From contig NZ_JAGYPF010000004.1 in assembly GCF_018343535.1 (NCBI RefSeq), positions 827,666 through 891,665 on the forward strand: a stretch of DNA of 64,000 bases, given 5' to 3'. Within the stretch, counting starts at the first letter, position 1; each line of letters opens with the position of its first letter. Shown here piece after piece: positions 1-8,714 of this stretch. The notes under the pieces were generated by a model, which searched no databases, was not told where the DNA came from, and was given only the letters and a program-made list of their open reading frames with translations. Position numbers and translations under genes: made by a program. The stretch comes from Neobacillus rhizophilus. Its GTDB lineage: Bacteria; Bacillota; Bacilli; Bacillales; Cytobacillaceae.

Positions 1-1
1 T

Positions 2-880
2 GAAATCATCGAAAAAATAGAGAGGAAGGAAGCGATTCTTCCGACCTATGATGCTGTTTTGATTGATGAGGGACAGGATTTTGAAGCTGACTGGCTTCGT
101 TTGGTCAGTTTGCTTATCAATGCCGATACCCAATCACTTTTATTAGTGGAAGATAGAGCGCAGACCATCTATAAACGAAAACGCTCTTACCTTCAAGACA
201 CAGGTTTGAGCTTTCAAGGACGTTCAAAGGTGTTGTCGATCAATTATCGAAATACCCAGCAGATTGTCAAGTTTGCCTGGGATTTCTACCGTGAACATTC
301 CATGTTTAAAAATAAAGTAGTCAATCGTGATTTGGAAGGGGAAATTATTGCCCCGCAAAGCACAAAGAGAAAAGGACCAGAGCCCGGAATCCTAAAGGCT
401 GCCAATTTTTTTGATGAGACGAGACTTGTGGCCCGACAAATTAAAAAGCTGCATGAAGAGCGAAAAGTATCTCTTGATGAAATGTTAATCCTATACCGGG
501 TTAAACGAACTCATCAGTATCCGATCATTGATATTATTAAGCGTTCATTATCTGAAGCAGGTTTGCCGTTTTTCTGGATTACGGAAAATGATGTTTCCAA
601 GCGTTCCTATAAAAAGGACGATGGCAAGGTTAAAATTAGCACTATCGACAGCAGCAAGGGCCTGGATTTTCGTGCTGTTTTTATTGTCAATGTGGATTCG
701 ATGCCTTTTCCACTCGAAGAGGATAAGGAGAGGGAGGTTTCGCTCCTTTATATTGGGATGACAAGAGCCAAGGAGTATCTTTGCTTGTCCTATTCGGGGG
801 AATCGGAATACACGAAATATTTGGATCAAATCCTCATGTTAAGAAAGCAGAAGAGGGATGGTATGGAAAAGGTCAATTAA
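2..880 (+). CDS. UvrD-like superfamily 1 DNA helicase, C-terminal part (5' end outside window)
   Basis: The reading frame is open from the first bases of the window, so the true start lies upstream. A TTG at 59 is only an internal codon, because the frame upstream of it is coding-like. The visible part holds a Walker B-type motif (IDEGQDFEADW, just after position 60), a SINYRN motif like helicase motif IV, a motif V-like STIDSSKGLDFRAVF, and motif VI (YIGMTRAKEYL). These are the conserved C-terminal blocks of UvrD/Rep-type ATP-dependent helicases. The Walker A region would be upstream and is not visible. The gene is followed after about 15 bases by a palindromic repeat that sits between it and the convergent DUF4236 gene. 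The exact subfamily (UvrD, RecB-like, HelD-like) cannot be decided from this part. Confidence 0.85.
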   Translation, partial: EIIEKIERKEAILPTYDAVLIDEGQDFEADWLRLVSLLINADTQSLLLVEDRAQTIYKRKRSYLQDTGLSFQGRSKVLSINYRNTQQIVKFAWDFYREHSMFKNKVVNRDLEGEIIAPQSTKRKGPEPGILKAANFFDETRLVARQIKKLHEERKVSLDEMLILYRVKRTHQYPIIDIIKRSLSEAGLPFFWITENDVSKRSYKKDDGKVKISTIDSSKGLDFRAVFIVNVDSMPFPLEEDKEREVSLLYIGMTRAKEYLCLSYSGESEYTKYLDQILMLRKQKRDGMEKVN

Positions 881-894
881 TTTAAATATGTATA

Positions 895-956
895 GGGAAG
901 GTTCTTTGGCCTCTTTTTCTAGTGAAAGTGATGCACGAGAACCGTCCCCGTGCATC
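895..956. repeat. REP-like palindrome 1 (left arm degenerate)
   Basis: One of 12 members of a palindromic family in the window. The right arm ends in GAGAACCGTCCCCGTGCATC. The left arm (GGAAGGTTCTTTGGCCTC) has lost the perfect GGGGACGGTTC start, and the centre TTTTCTAGTGAAA matches other copies. It lies between two convergent genes and its right end touches the stop codon of the DUF4236 gene. Confidence 0.75.
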
Positions 957-2057
957 TTATTCAACCGTTAATTTTTCCACTTCACTAAAGCCTGCGGTCT
1001 TTTTAAATTTCATATTATGTTTGAAGTTTTGCATGGAATCAGAGCAGTCAATGTGTTCGAAGTTTAATTTGTTTAATGTTCTTTTATCGATTTTTACAGA
1101 AAGAATTGTCAGCTGTCTTTGATATCCTGTTATGGAATCCAATATCGTTTCAGTAGCATGGATATAGACTGTATCTAATGGTAGAAGAGCAAACATATCC
1201 CGAGCGATTCTTAGAACACAGCTGCAGACGTAATCCTGCTGGATATCAAAATATTTGCTCTTTGGCATAGGTTTTACAGATAATTTACCGGTTTTGGTTA
1301 ATGATAGCTGTTCTTTTGGAACTACTGTATCACTGTGGACGTCAAACTCTATTTCCATTACTTTTGGATTTTCGGCGAAAAATTCAAATCCGCTGCCAAA
1401 TTCGGTAAGGTCATCGAATGGTTCAAATTCTTGAATGACTTCGAAGTATGTATCAATATCACCCTCAATGACCTTTGTCGCTATTCTAACGTCTCTTTCC
1501 CATGAACGGTATTCCTCGTCATCTTTTTTTCTTGCTTCCATTACTTCTTTTTGCAGCTTTTCAAGCTCTTTCTCTTGATGTCCAAACAATTTTGTCACTA
1601 AATTCGGTTTGTAATTATGTAATTTTTCAATTGCGGCATTTTCATGGAGACCAATTTGTCCTTCATTTTTTCGAAAAGGCGGGTTTGTACTCCTCACTTT
1701 GATCCAATTTATCGGATCGTCTGCTTCCTTATGAATGGAATGAATTCGGTCCAATGTATTTTGATATGCATCAACCGCAAGAGCTGCTTGTTCTAGTTCA
1801 TTTAGTCGAGCAGCTTCCTTTTGTCTTGCTTGGATTTCTCTTTGTCTACTATAAGCTGTTGTTCTGCTTCTTTTTCCACCGGTGGATGTGTAGTATATTC
1901 CTGTATTAGGAATACTTGCAGTCATTCTGCTCCCGCCTCTTGAATTAACACTATATCGTAATCCCTTTACACCGGCGCTTACCCCAATACTTTTAGAGCC
2001 AACATTCAAACGAATTCCTGGAGCAATCTTGAAACTTTTCCTAAAACCAAAGCCCAT
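957..2057 (-). CDS. DUF4236 domain-containing protein
   Basis: This 366-residue protein starts with MGFGFRKSFKIAPGIRLNVG, followed by SKSIGVSAGVKGLRYSVN and a glycine-rich TGIYYTSTGGKRSR stretch at about residues 50-65. This is the signature of the DUF4236 N-terminal domain, which often stands at the front of variable proteins. The rest has a charged, probably helical middle (about 75-200) with many Glu/Lys/Gln, then an unassigned C-terminal part. No signal peptide or membrane helix is evident. The ATG at 2057 has a good ribosome site (GGAGGG on the minus strand). The function of the family is unknown. The gene is alone on its strand and converges with the helicase gene. Confidence 0.8.
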   Translation of the reverse strand: MGFGFRKSFKIAPGIRLNVGSKSIGVSAGVKGLRYSVNSRGGSRMTASIPNTGIYYTSTGGKRSRTTAYSRQREIQARQKEAARLNELEQAALAVDAYQNTLDRIHSIHKEADDPINWIKVRSTNPPFRKNEGQIGLHENAAIEKLHNYKPNLVTKLFGHQEKELEKLQKEVMEARKKDDEEYRSWERDVRIATKVIEGDIDTYFEVIQEFEPFDDLTEFGSGFEFFAENPKVMEIEFDVHSDTVVPKEQLSLTKTGKLSVKPMPKSKYFDIQQDYVCSCVLRIARDMFALLPLDTVYIHATETILDSITGYQRQLTILSVKIDKRTLNKLNFEHIDCSDSMQNFKHNMKFKKTAGFSEVEKLTVE

Positions 2058-2182
2058 TGTAACATCCCTCCTTTTTACAAATTATATCAAAAAAGGGTTG
2101 CGGGGAAAAAGTCCTGATGGAACCACCGAAGATATCGTTATTAATTTAATAAATGAATTGAACCTTTGATAAAGCTGAATGT

Positions 2183-2233
2183 AAATTTCCAGATACTTCC
2201 TATTGATAGGTGGTGTCTGGAAATTTTTTTTTT
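2183..2233 (+). terminator. Terminator-like hairpin with long T-run
   Basis: Arms AAATTTCCAGATAC and GTGTCTGGAAATTT, separated by about 16 bases, run straight into a T-run of more than ten bases. The orientation is plus strand, yet no plus-strand gene is seen upstream nearer than position 880. Confidence 0.55.
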
Positions 2234-2385
2234 AATCTATAAAATAAGGTTTCCAAACTCATGTTGGGTATTTTTATTAGAAAAGGTCTTTCATAAGAAT
2301 AAAAACAATGTCGCATGAAAAAAATACCTATAGCTCCATAGAACCCAAGGGATTTTGTCGACAAATGTATTTTAGATAATTAATC

Positions 2386-2420
2386 GGAGCCAGAGGGACG
2401 TACCCTGGCTCCTTCTTTTT
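2386..2420 (+). terminator. Terminator-like hairpin (GGAGCCAGAGGG / CCCTGGCTCC)
   Basis: A GC-rich stem with a five-base loop is followed by TTCTTTTT on the plus strand. It could also act at the 3' end of the minus-strand cardiolipin synthase gene, although the T-run is on the other side. Confidence 0.5.
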
Positions 2421-2472
2421 CTGAAAATCGCCACCAAAACCATTTTTCTGGTTCACTTCTGATCATCCTGAT

Positions 2473-3927
2473 TCATAAAATCGGCGACAGAAGGCGGGAT
2501 ATGGATTCTTTGAATCGCACGAACCCGGATCGTTCCTGGTATCGTGAAAGGGTTAGTTCGGAGCTATGATTGCAATCTATTACGAATAAGTCATATAAAT
2601 CATGAGCAATCTTTTCATCATAGATGAGGGCGTTGACTTCAAAGTTTAGCCTGAAGCTGCGCATATCAATGTTAGTGGTCCCGACAGAGGCTATCTCTTG
2701 ATCCACCAATATCGTTTTGGCATGTAAAAATCCATTTTCATATAACAAAATCTTCGCACCATATGACAAAAGCTCACCGGCATAAGCCAAGTTTGCCCAG
2801 TACACAAAGGGATGGTCAGGCTTGCTGGGAATCATGATCCGAACATCTACCCCGGAAAGTAAGGCGATTTTGCAGGCATCCATAAAGCTGCTATCAGGAA
2901 TAAAATAGGGTGTTTGGATATAGACACTTTTTTGCGCTGACATGATCATCTTCAAATACATATTTTTCAAATGTTCGGTTGTGGAGTTCGGACCGCTGGC
3001 TATAATTTGGATGGTACTGCTTCCGCTATGCCGCTCCTGATTCATAGAATAGGCTTCATGATTGATTATTTCTTGGTCCGTTGCCTGCTTCCAATCCAGC
3101 ACAAATCTCCCTTGAATATGATTAACAGCCTCACCCATTATTCGTAGATGAGTATCGCGCCAATTTCCGAACTTTTTATCCAGCCCCAAATATTCATTAC
3201 CAATATTGAATCCGCCAATATAAGCAATCTCGCCATCAATAATACAGATTTTTCTATGGTTTCTCGTATTAATCCGAAAGTTGATTAATTTTAAAAAAGA
3301 AGGAAAAAACACTTCCACTTCGCCGCCACACTCGATCAGTTCCTTGAAAAAGGAACGATTCATCCGCCGTGAACCCACTTCATCGTAGAGAACGCGAACC
3401 CGTATCCCTTCCTTTGCTTTCTTTGTCAGTTCATCCCGTAACCTTACCGCCAAGGAATCACGCTGAATGATGTAATATTGCAGATTAATCTCGATTTTTG
3501 CATTCTGAATATCTTGAAACAACGCATCGAACTTGTCTTTTCCGTGATGAAAAATCTGTACATCATTATCGTTAGATAGTAAGGCGTTCGACGACTTCAT
3601 GTTCATTTTAATAAGATCCCCATACCTTTGAAGCATAGGATTATGTAGAAAATCTGAACGAGTTAAGTTGTCCATCTGCACATTTACAGCTTCATTTAAA
3701 AAACGTCTCTCTTCTTCTGAAAGTTTATAGAAATTCTTTTGCTTTAACTGGCGGCCTAAAAAGATATAGACCAAAAACCCTAGAATAGGCAGAAAAAATA
3801 AGACCAAAAGCCACGCCCAGGTAGAACTGACATCCCGTCTCTCAACAAAAATCACCACTATGGCAAATAATATATTCAAGACAGTAATAAGTGCGATGAG
3901 TATAGTATTAATATTTTGTAATTCCAT
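2473..3927 (-). CDS. cls: Cardiolipin synthase (phospholipase D family)
   Basis: This 484-residue membrane enzyme condenses two phosphatidylglycerol molecules into cardiolipin and glycerol. Two hydrophobic segments at the N terminus (about residues 7-28 and 37-57) anchor it in the membrane, as in typical bacterial Cls. Two HKD motifs are visible: HRKICIIDGEIAYIGGFNIG in the middle and HAKTILVDQEIASVGTTNID in the C-terminal third. These are the two catalytic halves of the PLD superfamily. Length and order match the family. The start is an ATG preceded by a GGAGAGGTACC-type ribosome site on the minus strand. The gene stands alone with no operon partners. Bacilli commonly carry several paralogues, so the exact clsA/ywnE/ywjE identity is not assigned. 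Confidence 0.93.
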   Translation of the reverse strand: MELQNINTILIALITVLNILFAIVVIFVERRDVSSTWAWLLVLFFLPILGFLVYIFLGRQLKQKNFYKLSEEERRFLNEAVNVQMDNLTRSDFLHNPMLQRYGDLIKMNMKSSNALLSNDNDVQIFHHGKDKFDALFQDIQNAKIEINLQYYIIQRDSLAVRLRDELTKKAKEGIRVRVLYDEVGSRRMNRSFFKELIECGGEVEVFFPSFLKLINFRINTRNHRKICIIDGEIAYIGGFNIGNEYLGLDKKFGNWRDTHLRIMGEAVNHIQGRFVLDWKQATDQEIINHEAYSMNQERHSGSSTIQIIASGPNSTTEHLKNMYLKMIMSAQKSVYIQTPYFIPDSSFMDACKIALLSGVDVRIMIPSKPDHPFVYWANLAYAGELLSYGAKILLYENGFLHAKTILVDQEIASVGTTNIDMRSFRLNFEVNALIYDEKIAHDLYDLFVIDCNHSSELTLSRYQERSGFVRFKESISRLLSPIL

Positions 3928-3989
3928 TGGTACCTCTCCAGCGCCAAGTTCTTTACTTCAATATATATAATTCTTGCAGCAAAAGCCAA

Positions 3990-4052
3990 GGAAAGGTTCC
4001 CGTGACTTTTTCTTTTTGGAAAAAGAGCCGGCTGAACCCGTCCCTAAGGTCT
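3990..4052. repeat. REP-like palindrome 2 (degenerate)
   Basis: The stretch from GGAAAGGTTCCCGTGACTTT to CTGAACCCGTCCCTAAGG is a decayed relative of the repeat at 22793-22860, with the same central TTTTTCTTT...AAAAAG. It lies at the 3' side of the decayed gene copy at 4055-4301. Confidence 0.65.
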
Positions 4053-4054
4053 AA

Positions 4055-4301
4055 TTAAAACTTCCTAGGGAATTGTCTCTGTACGGCTATTTTATTTCCA
4101 TAGAAAGGCTTTAATAAATTTCCTATATCTGTGGCATTCCGGAGAGTCGTCGGTATTAGCAGTTAGATCAGGTGAATTAAATGCTATGCTATTAATCGTC
4201 AATCTTGTCCAATAAACGTGCTGTTCCCAAACGATACGCATGAAACTTTTTAAACGATCTTCCTGTTCACTTATAATATTAGTGTTGAACCAAGGATTCA
4301 T
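4055..4301 (-). pseudogene. Decayed copy of the ~190-residue protein gene at 22864-23430
   Basis: The first ~50 codons (MNPWFNTNIISEQEDRLKS..) closely match the start of the intact protein encoded at 22864-23430. A small indel near 4145 (GAGAGTCGTC here, GAGAAGTCGTGC in the intact copy) then shifts the frame, and translation ends in an unrelated tail. Past that, the DNA still matches (GGCTATTTTATTTCCATAGAAAGGC), and then jumps directly to the last bases of the ancestral gene (AACTTCCTAGGGAATTGT). An internal deletion of roughly 330 bases has therefore removed most of the C-terminal half. Homology also extends upstream of the ATG and into palindromic repeats on both sides. Not expected to make a functional product. 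Confidence 0.8.
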
Positions 4302-4532
4302 AATCTCACATCCATATACACAAACTCAGTTACAGTATATTCCAATTTTAAAAAAGTGCTGTACATTTTAGAGTGCAACAGGGCAGGTTTTTTTTCCTCA
4401 TTCTACATTAAAAATGATGTGAAATAATTAACACAATATTTAAAATTAATGTAATATTTAATTAATTTGAAAGGTTTTTAATTTTATTTAGCGAAAGATA
4501 ACCATATTAATTCTTTAAAAAGGGGTTTAGAT

Positions 4533-5975
4533 ATGATTTATAGCTCGGAGAATTTGTTTAGGAAATTTTTAGATAAAGGCAAGGATGATTCAAAAACTTA
4601 TGAAGAATTAAAACAGCTTTATAGTATTCTTGAATCAATCATTGAATCAAGCTACGATGCAATTTGTGTTAATGACAGTAATGCGATGGGAGTTATTGCG
4701 AATGAAGCTTATACAAGAATGACAGGAGTAAGAAGGGAGGAATTGATTGGTAAAAGCCTGCCTCAATTAATTGATGAGGGAACTATTTCAGATTCAGTAA
4801 CATTAAAAGTTCTCAAGGAGAAGCGTGTTAAAACAATTATTCAAAATATAAGAGGTAAAGAGTTACTTGTTACGGGGAGTCCAGTTTACGACGAAAACGG
4901 TAAAATTACTCACGTTGTATCAAATTTACGTGATATTTCGGACTTAAATAAACTTAAGTCTGAATTGTATGAATCGAGAGTGCTTACAAAAAAATATTTA
5001 AATGAAATAAAAGAATTAAAACAAAAAGAGGGAGCACGCCTCATGATGGACGGTATTATTGCTCAAAGCAAAGAAATCATAAAAGTGCTCCATTTAACTA
5101 AAAAAGTTGCAAATGTGGATTCAGCTGTTCTCCTTAATGGTGAATCAGGTGTAGGAAAAGAGGTTTTTGCCAATATGATTCACATAAACAGTAAAAGAGT
5201 GAACAAACCGTACGTAAAAGTAAATTGTGGGGCTATCCCTGAACAACTTTTAGAATCAGAGTTATTTGGTTATGAGAAAGGTGCTTTTACTGGTGCGGAT
5301 ATTAAGGGAAAACCAGGATACTTTGAACAGGCGCATGGAGGAACGATTTTTCTTGATGAAATTGGCGAAATGCCACTAGAATTACAAGTGAAATTGCTCA
5401 GGGTTCTGCAAGAATACGAAATTATGAGAGTTGGAGGCACAAAAACAGTAAAAGTTGATGTAAGAATTATCTCAGCTACAAATCGCAATCTTCAAGAGCT
5501 AGTTGAAAAAGGGCAATTTCGTAAAGATTTATTTTATCGATTAAATATTGTTCCAATTGAAATACCTGCCTTAAGAAGCCGGAGAGCAGATATCCCCCCC
5601 CTTACTTATTATTTTTTAAATAATATGAATGAAAAATATAAAATGAATATACGAATACAACCGGAAGTTATTCGCTGTTTCGAAGAATATCATTGGCCTG
5701 GAAATATTAGAGAGATGGAAAATTTAATCGAAAGATTAGTAGTAACTTCAGATGGTGAGGAAATAACCGTCAATCATTTGCCTGAAGATTTTTTTTCAAA
5801 GGACAGTCCTACAAAAGAGTGGTCATTGAAGGAACTAGTTGAAGAACTTGAAAGAAAAGTAATCAAAGAAACCATGAAAGAATACCGAACAACGAGAAAA
5901 GCAGCGAATAAATTAGGGATTAGCCAACCGGCATTAGTGAAAAAAATGCAAAAATTAAAAATAAATGAATATTGA
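4533..5975 (+). CDS. Sigma-54 dependent transcriptional activator (PAS-AAA+-Fis HTH)
   Basis: A 480-residue enhancer-binding protein that uses ATP to open sigma-54 RNA polymerase promoters. A PAS-type sensor lies at about residues 28-140 (SYDAICVNDSNAMGVIANEA; a typical SNLRDISDL end), followed by a short coiled linker. The AAA+ domain has Walker A GESGVGKE near residue 202, the sigma-54 contact loop GAFTGAD near 249, Walker B GGTIFLDEIGEMP near 270, and RKDLFYRLN. The C terminus is a Fis-type helix-turn-helix (TTRKAANKLGISQPALVKKM). There is no receiver domain, so a small ligand bound by PAS is the likely signal (inference). ATG with ribosome site AAAAGGGG. A -24/-12 promoter follows 110 bases after the gene and faces the catabolic cluster, which is its probable target. 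Confidence 0.93.
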   Translation: MIYSSENLFRKFLDKGKDDSKTYEELKQLYSILESIIESSYDAICVNDSNAMGVIANEAYTRMTGVRREELIGKSLPQLIDEGTISDSVTLKVLKEKRVKTIIQNIRGKELLVTGSPVYDENGKITHVVSNLRDISDLNKLKSELYESRVLTKKYLNEIKELKQKEGARLMMDGIIAQSKEIIKVLHLTKKVANVDSAVLLNGESGVGKEVFANMIHINSKRVNKPYVKVNCGAIPEQLLESELFGYEKGAFTGADIKGKPGYFEQAHGGTIFLDEIGEMPLELQVKLLRVLQEYEIMRVGGTKTVKVDVRIISATNRNLQELVEKGQFRKDLFYRLNIVPIEIPALRSRRADIPPLTYYFLNNMNEKYKMNIRIQPEVIRCFEEYHWPGNIREMENLIERLVVTSDGEEITVNHLPEDFFSKDSPTKEWSLKELVEELERKVIKETMKEYRTTRKAANKLGISQPALVKKMQKLKINEY

Positions 5976-5977
5976 TA

Positions 5978-6010
5978 AAAAAAAGAATCGAAAGATTCTT
6001 TTTTTTATCG
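5978..6010 (+). terminator. Rho-independent terminator of the activator gene
   Basis: The stem AAAAAAGAATC / GATTCTTTTTTTT with a short GAAA-type loop is followed by a T-run. It starts just after the stop codon of the sigma-54 activator gene and separates it from the cluster that begins at 6240. Confidence 0.85.
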
Positions 6011-6083
6011 CAAATTATATCGTATTCAAAAAACAATCTGAATCTTTCGGCTTATATCAACAAATTTATCATATTTAATCAGT

Positions 6084-6099
6084 TGGCATGGTTCTTGCA
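6084..6099 (+). promoter_or_regulatory. Sigma-54 (-24/-12) promoter
   Basis: TGGCAT-GGTTC-TTGCA matches the sigma-54 consensus TGGCAC-N5-TTGCW with one mismatch. The invariant GG and GC are exactly 12 bases apart. It lies about 140 bases before the acyl-CoA ligase start and directly after an activator of sigma-54 polymerase. The AT-rich stretch 6011-6083 should hold the activator's binding sites, but no clear palindrome was recognised there. Confidence 0.85.
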
Positions 6100-6239
6100 A
6101 GTTAAATTATTGAAAAAATAATTTTTGTTTTTTGTTGAGGGGGAATTTTCGCTGATAATTTCGTTAATAAAAGTTCGATAAGGTTTAAAAGTAGTAAAGA
6201 CTAAAAATCATAAAAAAATGGAAGGGAGGAAGTAAGACT

Positions 6240-7826
6240 TTGATCACAAAACAAGTCGTTTTCGACCGTGAAGTAAAGGTGTTTACAGAACGACCGAAAA
6301 CGATTACCGAAATCTTAAACAAGGTAGCTTTAAAGTACCCCGATAAGGAAGCAATCGTGTTTCAAGATATACGCTTAACCTATAAGGATCTTAAAAATCG
6401 AGTAGACTACATTTCGGTAAATTTACAAAAAAGGTTCAATGTGAATAAAGGCGATCGAATCGCTCTCTTATTAAATAATTGTGTGGAATACTTCCTAACT
6501 ACCTTTGCCTGTTCACAGTTGGGTGCAATAATTGTTCCGCTTAACACCCGTTTGCAGGAAAAAGAGTTAGCATTTATGCTTCGGCACTCCGGAGCCAAGC
6601 TCATAATAGTTGATGAGGATTTTAAAGAAAAGCTTGATCGAATTCAAGAAGAGGTTGAATTACCTGACTTAGAATATAAGTTTCTAGTGAATTGGAAAAG
6701 TGAAGAAAAAAACTTGCAACAGTATTTTCCGTTTGAAGTTCTTGAAATTTCATCTGCGTTAAATGTTACCGAAATAGTAAATGAAGAAGATCCACTATTA
6801 ATTATGTACACTTCTGGCACAACTGGTACACCTAAAGGTGCAATTTTAAGTCATATTGGTGTAGTTCATAGTGTGATAAATTTCAAAAAAACACTCAAAA
6901 CCAATCATAATACAAAGACGTTAATTGCTGTACCTTTATTTCATGTTACGGGATTAATCGGACAATTACTCCATATGGTCTTTATTGGAGGAACATCGGT
7001 TCTAATATCTCGATATCAAACAGAAGTTGCCATAAAAATAATGGATTATGAAAAAATATCTTTTTTATTCAACGTTCCTACTATGTTTATCATGTTAATG
7101 TCCCATCCTTTATTTAAAACATATAATTTTTCCTTTGTAAAAACAATTGCATCCGGTGGTTCATCTTTGTCACTGGTAACGATTAACCGGTTGAGAGAGT
7201 CGTTTCCGAACGCAAAACTTCATAATGCGTATGGTGCCACAGAAACATCTTCTCCAACGACTATCATGCCAGTTTCCTACCAAGATACAAAAATAGCATC
7301 TGTGGGATTGCCTGTCCCTGTGGCAGAATTAAAAATTGTAAATGAAGAGATGGAAGAATGCACTGCGAATGAAATTGGTGAATTATTAATAAAAGGACCA
7401 ATGGTCGTTAAAGGCTATTGGAATAACGATAAAGCCAACAGTTCTGCTTTTATAGATGGATATTGGCTTTCAGGTGATATAGCCATGATCGATGAAGATG
7501 GATTTGTTTATATTATGGATAGAAAGAAAGACATGATAAATCGTGGCGGTGAAAAAATCTTCTCCATTGAAGTTGAAAATGCGCTGTATAACCACCCTGC
7601 GGTATTGGAAGCAGCAGTTGTTGGCATACCCGATCAAATGTATGGAGAACAGATAAAAGCATTTATTGTAAAAAGAGTAGGTGAAGATGTTACTGGACCT
7701 GAAATCCAATCGTTTTTAGCAGGTAAATTAGCAAACTACAAAATCCCAAAGGAAGTAGCTTTTGTCACGGAACTTCCAAAAAATCCAGGTGGAAAAGTAT
7801 TGAAAAATGTATTAATGAAATTTTGA
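6240..7826 (+). CDS. Class I adenylate-forming acyl-CoA ligase
   Basis: A 528-residue enzyme that activates a carboxylic acid with ATP and joins it to CoA. The phosphate-binding loop YTSGTTGTPKG is near residue 190. The motifs YGATETSS (A5) and YWLSGDIA (A7), the hinge MDRKKDMINRGGEKI (A8) and the C-terminal lysine motif KNPGGKVLK (A10) are all present. Full length for long- or medium-chain and aromatic acid:CoA ligases. The start is a TTG at 6240 behind GGAGGGAGGAAG; no in-frame ATG lies nearby. First gene after the sigma-54 promoter. The substrate cannot be read from sequence. In this context it probably activates the acid made by the oxidative genes that follow (inference). Confidence 0.92.
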   Translation: MITKQVVFDREVKVFTERPKTITEILNKVALKYPDKEAIVFQDIRLTYKDLKNRVDYISVNLQKRFNVNKGDRIALLLNNCVEYFLTTFACSQLGAIIVPLNTRLQEKELAFMLRHSGAKLIIVDEDFKEKLDRIQEEVELPDLEYKFLVNWKSEEKNLQQYFPFEVLEISSALNVTEIVNEEDPLLIMYTSGTTGTPKGAILSHIGVVHSVINFKKTLKTNHNTKTLIAVPLFHVTGLIGQLLHMVFIGGTSVLISRYQTEVAIKIMDYEKISFLFNVPTMFIMLMSHPLFKTYNFSFVKTIASGGSSLSLVTINRLRESFPNAKLHNAYGATETSSPTTIMPVSYQDTKIASVGLPVPVAELKIVNEEMEECTANEIGELLIKGPMVVKGYWNNDKANSSAFIDGYWLSGDIAMIDEDGFVYIMDRKKDMINRGGEKIFSIEVENALYNHPAVLEAAVVGIPDQMYGEQIKAFIVKRVGEDVTGPEIQSFLAGKLANYKIPKEVAFVTELPKNPGGKVLKNVLMKF

Positions 7827-7905
7827 AAGCACTTTCAATTACGTCTCACGAAGTATATTGAAAATCTAGTAGATTTAAATTTTACCATTGAGAGGAGAAT
7901 CTCTT

Positions 7906-8676
7906 ATGACTTTAAAAGATAAAGTGGCGATTATTACCGGGGGCGGGGGCGGAATTGGCAGTGCCACCGCTGAATTATATGCAAGTAAAGGAGCAAAAGT
8001 AGTCATTGCAGATTTTAATGAACAGGCAGGAAAAAAAGCGGAGGAAAGAATTCGAAATCAAGGCGGCGAAGCCACATTTTATAAAGTGGATGTCTCTGAC
8101 CTTGAAGACGTTCATAATCTGGTGAATTTCGCTGTTGAAAAATATGGTTCTCTTGATGTTATGTTTAACAATGCAGGCATCGATATACACAAACCATTTT
8201 TGGAATATGACCGTGAATCCTATCAACGGGTCTTGGACGTCAATCAGCATGGAGTGTTCTACGGAATGCAAGCTGCGGCAAAGAAGATGGTTGAATTGGG
8301 GAAAAAAGGTGTAATTATCAATACTTCTTCGATTTATGCCTATGTGGTAGCACCCGGTTCATTTGCTTATCATATTTCAAAAAGTGCAGTGAAAATTATG
8401 GTTACCAGCGCTGCACTTGAATTAGCGCCATATGGTATTCGAGTAGTCGGCATTGCGCCTGCTGGTGTTAACACTGGCATCTTAGATGACTACAGAAAAC
8501 AAGGAATTATGGACATCATTGAAGGAGCTCAAATGTCAAACAAATTAATCGAGCCTGAAGAAATTGCACAAACGGTTGCGTTTTTAGGATCAGAGGAATC
8601 CAGTGCGATAAACGGAAGTATTGTTAAAGTGGATGATGGTGCTCTTGGGTTTAAATTCCGCTTCGAGCATAACTAA
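7906..8676 (+). CDS. Short-chain dehydrogenase/reductase (SDR)
   Basis: A classical SDR of 256 residues that probably oxidises an alcohol to a ketone with NAD(P). It shows the cofactor motif TGGGGGIG near the N terminus, NNAG in the middle, a catalytic Ser within NTSSIYAYV, and YHISK with the active-site Tyr and Lys. The ATG at 7906 is preceded by GAGAGGAG. A TTG 18 bases upstream is also in frame, but it overlaps the ribosome site. It lies 79 bases after the acyl-CoA ligase and 38 before the flavin-dependent monooxygenase gene, in the same orientation, so co-transcription is likely. A second SDR is encoded at 18642 in the same cluster. Confidence 0.92.
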   Translation: MTLKDKVAIITGGGGGIGSATAELYASKGAKVVIADFNEQAGKKAEERIRNQGGEATFYKVDVSDLEDVHNLVNFAVEKYGSLDVMFNNAGIDIHKPFLEYDRESYQRVLDVNQHGVFYGMQAAAKKMVELGKKGVIINTSSIYAYVVAPGSFAYHISKSAVKIMVTSAALELAPYGIRVVGIAPAGVNTGILDDYRKQGIMDIIEGAQMSNKLIEPEEIAQTVAFLGSEESSAINGSIVKVDDGALGFKFRFEHN

Positions 8677-8714
8677 ACAACAAAATATTAATTAATTATA
8701 GGAGGAAAATAGTT

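Larger units (their letters stand above)
2058..2472. other. Gene-free gap with two plus-strand terminator-like hairpins
   Basis: No convincing coding frame is seen in this 415-base stretch between two minus-strand genes. It holds two hairpins followed by T-runs on the plus strand, described separately. The DUF4236 promoter should also lie here, reading leftward. No clear -35/-10 pair was picked out. Confidence 0.5.

Noticed and set aside
6011..6083. Clear enhancer palindrome for the sigma-54 activator
   Set aside because: The stretch is AT-rich and only weak inverted repeats were seen, so no site was annotated.
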